Below are positions 1 through 4,771 of a DNA stretch of 7,698 bases, in pieces (within the stretch, counting starts at the first letter, position 1; each line of letters begins with the position of its first letter). Source of the stretch: Bacillota bacterium (GTDB lineage Bacteria; Bacillota; Sulfobacillia; Thermaerobacterales; RSA17); NCBI GenBank assembly GCA_017577485.1, contig PKRI01000056.1, forward strand, positions 1 to 7,698. Direction: 5' to 3'. The notes beneath the pieces are model-generated. The model did no database searches. It saw only the letters and a list, made by a program, of their open reading frames with translations, and had not been told where the DNA came from. A program made the position numbers and the translations under genes.

Positions 1-1000
1 GTATGATCTCGGCTTCCATGGCCGCCAGCGTGCCGTCGCGTTTGGCACCCATCTTCAGGCGGATGACGACGGCGGCACCGGGGTTGGAAACGTAGAAGTC
101 GACGGTGCGGCTCAGCACCAGGCGCACCGGCCGCCGCACGGCCAGGGCCAGGGCGGCCGCCAGCGGCTCCAGCAGCATGATCTTGCCGCCGAAGCCGCCG
201 CCGACGGGCAGGGGCACGACCCGCACCTGGTGCTCCTCCAGGCCCAGTTCCCGGGCCGTTTCCCGCTGGACGAAGAACTGGCCCTGGGTAGGCGTCCAGA
301 TGGTGACGCCGCCGCCCGGCCGCGGCTCGGCGATGCAGCCCAGGGGCTCCATATAGCCCTGGTGTACCCGGGCCAGGCGATAGGTGTCCTCCAGGATCAG
401 GTCGCACTGGCTCCAGGCGGCCTCGGGATCGCCCCGGCGGTGGCGGATCACCCGGTCCACGTTGCGGGGTTTGTCGCCGCCGGCCGCGCCGGCCGCACCG
501 GGACCGGCGTCCACGCCGTGCCCTCCCGCGTCGCTCCCGTGGGCCCCGGCGTCGCTGCCGTGCGCCCCCGCATCGCCCCGGCCGCCGTGCAGGTCGGGCC
601 GGGCCAGGGGCGCGCCCGGCGACATGGCCTCCAGCGGGTCCAGCACCGCCGGCAGGACCTCATATTCCACCCGCACCTGCTCGGCGGCCTCGGCGGCGGC
701 GGCCTCGCTGCCGGCCAGCACGGCGGCCACCGGGTGTCCCACGTAGTAGACCTCGTCGCGGGCCATCAGGTCCAGCGGCGGCAGGTCGCCGCCGGTCAGC
801 ACCGCCGCCACGCCCGGCAGCGAGCGGGCGGCCGCGGTGTCGACGGCGCGGATCCGCGCCCGGGGGTGCGGGCTCAGCACCAGCGCGGCGTACAGCATAC
901 CCGGCAGGGTCATGTCGGCCACATAGCGGGTGCGGCCGGCGACCTTGTCGGGGCCGTCCGGCCGCGGCCTCGACACGCCTACAGCGTGGTAAACGCTCAT
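1..1000 (-). CDS. Molybdopterin-binding subunit of a xanthine dehydrogenase/CoxL-family hydroxylase (N-terminal part, runs off left edge)
   Basis: This is the large catalytic subunit of a molybdenum hydroxylase, which oxidises a substrate such as a purine, aldehyde or CO with water and passes electrons to FAD and FeS subunits. Only the first 333 residues are present. Residues 1-120 form the a/b hammerhead domain, with PDKVAGRTRYVADM near 17-30 and YYVGHPVAAVLAG at 85-97. The molybdopterin-binding domain follows, with HQGYMEPLG at 213-221, WTPTQ at 235-239 and the cofactor loop GGGFGGK at 267-273. The ATG at 1000 is chosen because the family N-terminus starts there and GGGAGGT (1006-1012) precedes it by 5 bases. 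The reading frame is open through base 1. The active-site loop that separates CO dehydrogenase (AYxCSFR) from purine or aldehyde enzymes lies beyond the edge, so the substrate is undecided. Residues 138-178 are an unusual Gly/Ala/His/Asp-rich insertion. Confidence 0.93.
   Translation of the reverse strand, partial: MSVYHAVGVSRPRPDGPDKVAGRTRYVADMTLPGMLYAALVLSPHPRARIRAVDTAAARSLPGVAAVLTGGDLPPLDLMARDEVYYVGHPVAAVLAGSEAAAAEAAEQVRVEYEVLPAVLDPLEAMSPGAPLARPDLHGGRGDAGAHGSDAGAHGSDAGGHGVDAGPGAAGAAGGDKPRNVDRVIRHRRGDPEAAWSQCDLILEDTYRLARVHQGYMEPLGCIAEPRPGGGVTIWTPTQGQFFVQRETARELGLEEHQVRVVPLPVGGGFGGKIMLLEPLAAALALAVRRPVRLVLSRTVDFYVSNPGAAVVIRLKMGAKRDGTLAAMEAEII
506..589 (-). repeat. In-frame 21-bp tandem repeat (about 4 units) coding HGSDAGA-like heptapeptides
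   Basis: Inside the molybdenum hydroxylase gene, units at 548-568 and 527-547 both encode GAHGSDA. The unit at 506-526 encodes GGHGVDA, and 569-589 is a diverged unit encoding HGGRGDA (residues 138-165 overall). The copies differ mostly at third codon positions, so the peptide pattern is kept while the DNA drifts. The repeat sits between PDL (135-137) and KPRN (177-180). Most family members, as I recall them, have only a short linker there. Confidence 0.85.
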
Positions 1001-1038
1001 GGCGAACCTCCCAATGGGGCGGTAAGACCTGGGCTATC

Positions 1039-1135
1039 CCTTTGCGCCACCGGACCGGCTTCCCTGCCGGCGGCCATCCCCACGCCGGTGGGGGCATGCC
1101 GGCAGGCGCCGGAACTGGCAAGCTTCCGGCAAAGG
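1039..1135 (-). ncRNA. Candidate structured leader RNA upstream of the molybdenum hydroxylase gene
   Basis: On the minus strand this 97-base stretch can fold as a closed multi-branch element. P1 is CCUUUGC/GCAAAGG (1129-1135 with 1039-1045). P2 is CGGAA/UUCCG with a 9-base loop (1124-1128 with 1110-1114). P3 is a perfect 9-bp stem (1098-1106 with 1063-1071) capped by a 6-bp stem CCCCAC/GUGGGG with a four-base loop (1088-1093 with 1078-1083). A possible P4 pairs 1056-1059 with 1046-1049. P4 contains a G-U pair on the minus strand that would be an A-C mismatch on the plus strand, which slightly favours minus-strand transcription. The element ends 38 bases before the ATG at 1000. It could be a riboswitch-like leader (molybdenum-cofactor RNAs precede some such genes), but I could not match it to a known consensus. 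It might instead be chance pairing in GC-rich DNA. Confidence 0.35.
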
Positions 1136-1233
1136 AACACGTCCCCCGGGCTGCGAACTGTACCGCATCGTGTTTTCCCGGGACCCAGCTCCTGGAGGAC
1201 CGGCCCAACCCCCGTTCCATCCCGACCGGCAGC

Positions 1234-1238
1234 GGAGA
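1234..1238 (+). promoter_or_regulatory. Ribosome binding site of the DedA-family gene
   Basis: GGAGA lies 10 bases before the GTG at 1249. It decides the start: the frame is open further upstream to an ATG-like codon near 1042, but that extension is low-complexity, has no homology to the family and would cover the structured intergenic region. Confidence 0.55.
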
Positions 1239-1248
1239 TGCAAACGCG

Positions 1249-1842
1249 GTGGACACATGGTTCGGCACCTGGGTCGAACGCAGCCGGCTGAACATATGGG
1301 TGGTCTTGGGCGCCGCGCTTCTGGAGGCCGCCGGCGTGCCGCTGCCTTACGAACTGGTTTTCCTCGCCTTCGGCGTCCTGGTGGAAGCCGGTGACGTGGG
1401 CCTGGTGCCCGGGCTCGCCGGCCTGGTGGCGGCCAGCACCACGGGCAACCTGGCCGGATACGGGGTGGGTCGCGTCCTGGGCCGCCGGCTGCTGGCAGGG
1501 CTGCTGCGGCGTTCCGCCCGGCTGCGGTCCTTCTGGGCACGCCACCGCGTCAATATCCGCCGCAACACGCTCCGGGTGCTGTTTGTCGTAAGGTGGCTGG
1601 GTTTCGGTTTCGGTCCCGTCATCTGGGCGGCAGGTTTGAACCGGCTGCCGCCGGCGCGCTTTGCGGGCTTCATGCTGGCCGTCAATGTCCTTTGGGTAAG
1701 TGCCTGGGGGCTCCTGACCCGCGGCCTCCTTGACCTTGTTTCGCGGCTGAAACGGCCCGGGTGGGTCCTGGCTGCCTTGATCACAGCCGCGGCCGCGGCG
1801 CTGCTGGCACGCCACCGGCTGCGGGCGGGGGATGCGTCGTGA
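1249..1842 (+). CDS. DedA-family (SNARE-associated, PF09335-type) membrane protein
   Basis: This is an integral membrane protein of about 197 residues, typical for DedA proteins. Characterised members are proton-dependent transporters or flippases for membrane lipids; some recycle undecaprenyl phosphate. Family features seen are ALLEAAGVPLPYELVFLAFG at residues 23-42, with acidic residues E26 and E35, and TTGNLAGYGVGRVLGRRLL, the small-residue helix followed by the GRxxGRxLL turn. The re-entrant motif region is RWLGFGFGPVIWAAG, beginning at R115. The usual RFxPxxR motif is changed: R115 is kept but the second arginine position (121) is Phe, and the Pro is Gly. The predicted start is GTG at 1249. 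The stop overlaps the next start by 4 bases (GTGA at 1839-1842), so translation is probably coupled with the deacetylase gene. The exact lipid substrate is unknown. Confidence 0.85.
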   Translation: MDTWFGTWVERSRLNIWVVLGAALLEAAGVPLPYELVFLAFGVLVEAGDVGLVPGLAGLVAASTTGNLAGYGVGRVLGRRLLAGLLRRSARLRSFWARHRVNIRRNTLRVLFVVRWLGFGFGPVIWAAGLNRLPPARFAGFMLAVNVLWVSAWGLLTRGLLDLVSRLKRPGWVLAALITAAAAALLARHRLRAGDAS

Positions 1843-3245
1843 CCAGCCTGTACCTGGCGGCGCTGGTGGGCTGGTTGGGCGCGCAGTGGGCCTGGTGGCT
1901 GCCCGGTTTCGCCGGGCGGCGGGACCCTGCGGGCATCGCCGGCTTGCTGGGGGCCCGCGCACCGGTCCGGCGGTGGCTGCACGCCGCGCTCCAGGCGCTT
2001 CCGGCGCTGCTGGCGGTGGTGGGGGTGCGCGCCTGGGTCGGTGGGTACGTCGCCCCATGCATGACAGCCCTGACCCTGGCGCTGGCGCGGCTCTACCCGC
2101 TGCCCCCGGCCCGGCGGGCACCTGGGTTGAGGGCGCCGGCGCACCCGCAGTTGCTCCACGCCGGAGCGGCCGCCGCTGCCCCGGTGGCCCTTCGCCTCCG
2201 GACGCCCGGCCGCGCCGCGCCCCTCCAGACCGCGGTTCTTGCCGGCATCTACGCCGGCCTGTACTGGCCGCTGGGGCTGGCCTGGATCACGGTGACCCTC
2301 CTGGCACGAGCCTGGGCCGGTTCTCACAAGCGGCGCTTGCGCTGGGTGCCGCTCGTCCAGGCGTTTACCGCTTTCGGTGCAGGATGGGCGTGGAACCTGC
2401 CCGACGCCGTTCTGATCCTGGCCGCCGTCCTGGGCGCGTTCCAGGCGGCCAGAGTGCTGCCCCACTTCGTGCCTTCGGGCAGCGGGCGCCTGAACGCGCC
2501 GCGCATCGGGCGCATCGCCATCGTGGCCGCGACCCTGGCGGGTGCCGGGCTCTACCTGCTGAACCTCTACGTGTACCACGGCGTCGGCGAAGGCAGGGCG
2601 CTGATCCGCAGCGTCCCCGTGCAGACGCGCGCCGTGGCCCTGACCTTCGACGACGGGCCCAACCCTCGTTACACCACCGAAGTGCTGGATATCCTGCGGG
2701 AGGAGGGCATTTCGGCCACATTCTTCCTGGTCGGGCGCGAGGTCGAAGCCTATCCCGAACTGGCCCGCAGGATCGTCGCCGAAGGCCACGAGATCGGCAA
2801 CCATACCTACTCCCACAAGAACCTGCTGGGCGCGCGGCCCGAAACCGTCCACCGGGAGATCGTGCGCGCAAACCAGGCCATCGAAACGGTGACAGGCGTG
2901 ACGCCCCGCTTCTTCCGCCCGCCCCGCGGCGCCTACAACCAGGCGACGCTGGCGGTCACGGCGGAGACGGGCCAGCAGGTCATCCTGTTTTCGCTGAGCA
3001 GCCGTGATTGGCTGGAGCTGGCCCCGGCCGACATCGCCCGCAACATCCTGCGGCGGGTGCAGCCGGGCGACATCCTGCTGCTGCACGACAGCGGCGATCT
3101 GGTCGGCTCCAGGCACGGTGACCGCTCCAACACCCTCAAGGCGCTGCCCCGCATCATCCACGGGCTCCGGGACCAGGGATACGTGTTCGTCACCGTCAGC
3201 CAGCTGCTGATGATCTCCCAACTGGAGGAGGAAGGGAAACCTTGA
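1839..3245 (+). CDS. Multi-spanning membrane domain fused to a NodB-type polysaccharide deacetylase
   Basis: This 468-residue protein has two parts. Residues 1-246 are hydrophobic with about six or seven likely membrane segments (near 3-22, 46-66, 70-85, 130-157, 170-206, 225-246). Residues 262-460 are a carbohydrate esterase 4 (NodB) domain, predicted to remove acetyl groups from N-acetyl sugars using a metal ion. All five CE4 motifs are visible: TFDDGPN (D271, D272), HTYSH with metal ligands H322 and H326, RPPRGAY (360-366), RDW near 388, and LLLHD (413-417). The domain is therefore expected to be active and to lie next to the membrane, probably outside. The membrane part has the order and spacing of a PlsY acyltransferase but without its catalytic motifs; this is only a weak resemblance. 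The GTG start at 1839 overlaps the DedA stop. The stop overlaps the next start (TTGA, 3242-3245). Likely substrates are peptidoglycan, a surface polymer or a polyprenyl-linked sugar. Confidence 0.9.
   Translation: MTSLYLAALVGWLGAQWAWWLPGFAGRRDPAGIAGLLGARAPVRRWLHAALQALPALLAVVGVRAWVGGYVAPCMTALTLALARLYPLPPARRAPGLRAPAHPQLLHAGAAAAAPVALRLRTPGRAAPLQTAVLAGIYAGLYWPLGLAWITVTLLARAWAGSHKRRLRWVPLVQAFTAFGAGWAWNLPDAVLILAAVLGAFQAARVLPHFVPSGSGRLNAPRIGRIAIVAATLAGAGLYLLNLYVYHGVGEGRALIRSVPVQTRAVALTFDDGPNPRYTTEVLDILREEGISATFFLVGREVEAYPELARRIVAEGHEIGNHTYSHKNLLGARPETVHREIVRANQAIETVTGVTPRFFRPPRGAYNQATLAVTAETGQQVILFSLSSRDWLELAPADIARNILRRVQPGDILLLHDSGDLVGSRHGDRSNTLKALPRIIHGLRDQGYVFVTVSQLLMISQLEEEGKP
3224..3236 (+). 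promoter_or_regulatory. Strong ribosome binding site inside the end of the deacetylase gene
   Basis: A purine-rich GGAGGAGGAAGGG run lies 5 bases before TTG at 3242 and also encodes the deacetylase C-terminus (EEEGK). It supports the TTG start and coupled translation of the methyltransferase. Confidence 0.8.
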
Positions 3246-3781
3246 TCCTCGACCGGTGGTGGCCGCTGCTGCTGGCGGCAGGCCCGCTGCTGGCGCTGGC
3301 GGCATCGCTGCTTCTCCCCGGCTTCCGCGGCGGCGTCTGGAGCCCGTCGCCCCAGGACGTGGTCCGCGTCATGCTGGCCATGGCCCGGCCGCGGCCCGGT
3401 GAGCACCTGGTCGACCTGGGCTGCGGCGACGGCCGCATCCTGCTGACCGCCGCCCGGGAGTTCGATCTGCACTGTACCGGTTTCGACATGAACCCGCTCT
3501 GGCGGTGGTGGGTGGGGTGGCGGAGCCGCCGGGCCGGGGTGGCTGATCGGGTGACGGTGGTTACCGGGGACTTCTTCGGCGCCGACCTGGCCCAGGCCGA
3601 CATCGTGACGGCCTTCCTGTCGCAGGCGGCATGCGACCGGCTGGCACCGATGCTGCGCCGCCAAATGAGGCCCGGCGCTCGGGTCGTCACGTACCAGCGC
3701 ACCCTGCCGGGATGGCGGCCCGACGCCGTCCAGGAAGTGAGGCCGGGCAAGTTCGTCTACCTCTACCGCCAGTCCTTCTGA
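3242..3781 (+). CDS. Membrane-anchored class I SAM-dependent methyltransferase (FAM173/ATPSCKMT-like)
   Basis: This 179-residue protein has an N-terminal membrane helix (about residues 6-26) followed by a short Rossmann methyltransferase domain. The SAM-binding motif I is VDLGCGDGRIL (57-67), motif II is GFDMNP (80-85), and VVTGDFF (106-112) follows. The C-terminal part has ARVVTYQRTLPGWRPD (146-161). The GDGRI core, the NP pair, the late PxWxPD motif and the single N-terminal helix resemble, from memory, the FAM173 family. Its mitochondrial members methylate lysines of the ADP/ATP carrier or of ATP-synthase subunit c. Bacterial members are poorly characterised, so the substrate here is unknown; a membrane protein or lipid is plausible. 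The TTG start is supported by a strong ribosome binding site and a 4-base overlap with the deacetylase stop. It is the last gene of the three-gene cassette. Confidence 0.82.
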   Translation: MILDRWWPLLLAAGPLLALAASLLLPGFRGGVWSPSPQDVVRVMLAMARPRPGEHLVDLGCGDGRILLTAAREFDLHCTGFDMNPLWRWWVGWRSRRAGVADRVTVVTGDFFGADLAQADIVTAFLSQAACDRLAPMLRRQMRPGARVVTYQRTLPGWRPDAVQEVRPGKFVYLYRQSF

Positions 3782-3846
3782 AGCTGCCCGCAGTCCCTCA
3801 GGATTCCTGATCCGATACGCACCCGCCTCGTCGGGTCGGCGCTCTA

Positions 3847-3903
3847 GGTCGCCACCGGGCGTCTTTCGGATGCGCGCCCGACGCCAAGATATGGCCGGCG
3901 ACC
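3847..3903. other. Intergenic inverted repeats that could fold as a small three-way junction
   Basis: The 209-base gap 3782-3990 contains no gene I can support. Within it, GGTCGCC (3847-3853) pairs with GGCGACC (3897-3903). Enclosed are CGGGCG/CGCCCG (3856-3861 with 3875-3880) and GCCA/TGGC (3883-3886 with 3892-3895). No T-run follows, so it is not an obvious terminator for the upstream cassette. It could be a leader element of the DoxX gene or chance pairing. I see no convincing promoter hexamers in the gap. Confidence 0.3.
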
Positions 3904-3974
3904 CATAGGCCTCATGCCCGTGCCACGATAGCATCGCAATTGAAAAAGGAATGAACGTCGAGACAGCGAGGGAA

Positions 3975-3983
3975 AAGGAGGTG
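3975..3983 (+). promoter_or_regulatory. Near-consensus Shine-Dalgarno of the DoxX-family gene
   Basis: AAGGAGGTG lies 7 bases before ATG at 3991 and is an almost perfect match to the anti-Shine-Dalgarno. It fixes the start and suggests high translation. Confidence 0.85.
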
Positions 3984-3990
3984 GCCCGAG

Positions 3991-4569
3991 ATGGCCAATC
4001 CGGAGTTCGTCAACAAGCCGGAACCCGTGACGCGGTTCCTGTTCAGTGATCCCCGGGCCGGCATCCTGTGGCTGCCGGTGCGGGTGTGGCTGGGCTGGCG
4101 CTGGCTGAGCGCCGGGCTCGGCAAGGTCGGCACCCCGGCGTGGACCGGCGATCAGGCCGGCGCCGCGGTGGCCGGCTTCGTCCAGGGCGCCCTGGCCAAG
4201 GCTGCGGGCGATCATCCTGACGTGCAGGCATGGTACGCCTGGTTCCTGGAGAACATCGTCCTGCCCAACGCGGCGGTGTTCGGGTATATGGTGGCCTTTG
4301 GCGAGGTGCTGGTGGGGTTGGCGCTGCTGACCGGCTTCCTGACCGGGATCGCGGCCTTCTTCGGCACGGTCATGAACATGGCGTTCCTCCTGGCCGGCAC
4401 GGTCAGCGTCAACCCCATCCTGTTCGCCGTCGGCACCTGGCTGGTGCTGGCCTGGAAGGTGGCCGGCCGCTGGGGCCTGGACTACTGGCTGCTGCCGGCG
4501 CTGGGCACCCCGTGGGCTCCCGGCCTGCTGTTCCGGGGCCGGCGGGCGCGGGCGGTGCCGGTCGGCTGA
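3991..4569 (+). CDS. DoxX/DoxD-family membrane protein
   Basis: This 192-residue membrane protein has about four helices (near residues 25-44, 86-108, 110-132, 140-158). Family signs are VRVWLGWRWLSAGLGKVG (30-47) with the charged K45 after the first helix. Then come NAAVFGYMVAFGEVLVGLAL (93-112) with the conserved GE pair (E105), an ALLTGFLTGIAA turn, and VNPILF with N141-P142. DoxX/DoxD relatives include the membrane subunit of archaeal thiosulfate:quinone oxidoreductase and bacterial proteins tied to oxidative or thiol stress. Most are uncharacterised. The 70-residue stretch between the first and second helices (about 46-85) is polar, rich in Ala and Gly, and typical of the longer DoxD-like members. 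It stands alone: the upstream gap is 209 bases and the next gene is convergent. Its function here is not established. Confidence 0.85.
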   Translation: MANPEFVNKPEPVTRFLFSDPRAGILWLPVRVWLGWRWLSAGLGKVGTPAWTGDQAGAAVAGFVQGALAKAAGDHPDVQAWYAWFLENIVLPNAAVFGYMVAFGEVLVGLALLTGFLTGIAAFFGTVMNMAFLLAGTVSVNPILFAVGTWLVLAWKVAGRWGLDYWLLPALGTPWAPGLLFRGRRARAVPVG

Positions 4570-4675
4570 TCACCGAGGCGCGACCCGGGCGGCCGGTCAA
4601 CGCCCAACCGGCGAAGGGCGTGACCTGAAAAAACAGAGGGCCGTCCGCCCGGTCGATCAACAAAACCCCCATGCG

Positions 4676-4713
4676 ACACGCAAGCGCCCCGCTGGTTCGG
4701 GGCGCTTGCGTGT
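4676..4713. terminator. Perfect 16-bp hairpin between convergent genes (probable bidirectional terminator)
   Basis: ACACGCAAGCGCCCCG (4676-4691) and its exact reverse complement (4698-4713) flank a 6-base loop CTGGTT. It lies between the DoxX gene (plus) and the E1 beta gene (minus). On the minus strand it is followed after a few bases by GGGGGTTTTG. Further on (about 4628-4633) a run of six T (A6 on the plus strand) follows. On the plus strand no T-run follows, so termination may be factor-assisted in that direction. Confidence 0.65.
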
Positions 4714-4737
4714 TCGGCACCGTAAGCCCGGCGGTGT

Positions 4738-4765
4738 GCCCCCGTGCCGGCGGGCGGCCGGGCAC
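4738..4765 (-). repeat. Hairpin repeat, copy B (just downstream of the E1 beta gene)
   Basis: The imperfect palindrome GTGCC-GGC-GGGCG-GCCGGGCAC, with one bulged base, starts 6 bases past the E1 beta stop codon. It matches copy A at 5871-5898 almost base for base, differing by one-base indels. It may serve as a terminator stem or belong to a REP-like dispersed family. Confidence 0.6.
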
Positions 4766-4771
4766 GCCGTT

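Noticed and set aside
506..589. CRISPR-like repeat
   Set aside because: The 21-bp units are directly adjacent without spacers and lie in frame inside a coding sequence.
1141..1184. T-box-like tail upstream of the DedA gene
   Set aside because: CTGTACCGCATCG superficially resembles the T-box tail, but the GGGTGG(N)ACCGCG consensus is not matched and the downstream genes are not tRNA-ligase or amino-acid genes.
1042..1248. N-terminal extension of the DedA protein to an earlier start
   Set aside because: The added 69 residues are low-complexity, overlap the structured intergenic element and have no ribosome binding site. GTG 1249 has GGAGA at 10 bases and gives a normal family length.
230..1291. 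353-codon plus-strand open frame
   Set aside because: It is antisense to the molybdenum hydroxylase N-terminus, which has clear family motifs on the minus strand.
997..2121. 374-codon minus-strand open frame
   Set aside because: It covers the intergenic region and the antisense of DedA, is rich in Pro/Arg/Gln and has no family features.
1347..3305. 652-codon open frame on the minus strand opposite the DedA/deacetylase genes
   Set aside because: It is a mirror of GC-rich coding sequence. The translation is low-complexity (Arg, Gly, Pro, Gln-rich) without motifs, while the plus strand has intact CE4 and DedA motifs.
2933..3934. 333-codon minus-strand open frame opposite the deacetylase end and methyltransferase
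   Set aside because: It has no motifs, and both plus-strand genes there have diagnostic motifs and ribosome binding sites.
3941..3946. TTGAAA as a -35 element for the DoxX gene
   Set aside because: No -10-like hexamer lies 16-18 bases downstream (ACAGCG is found), so a promoter there is not supported.
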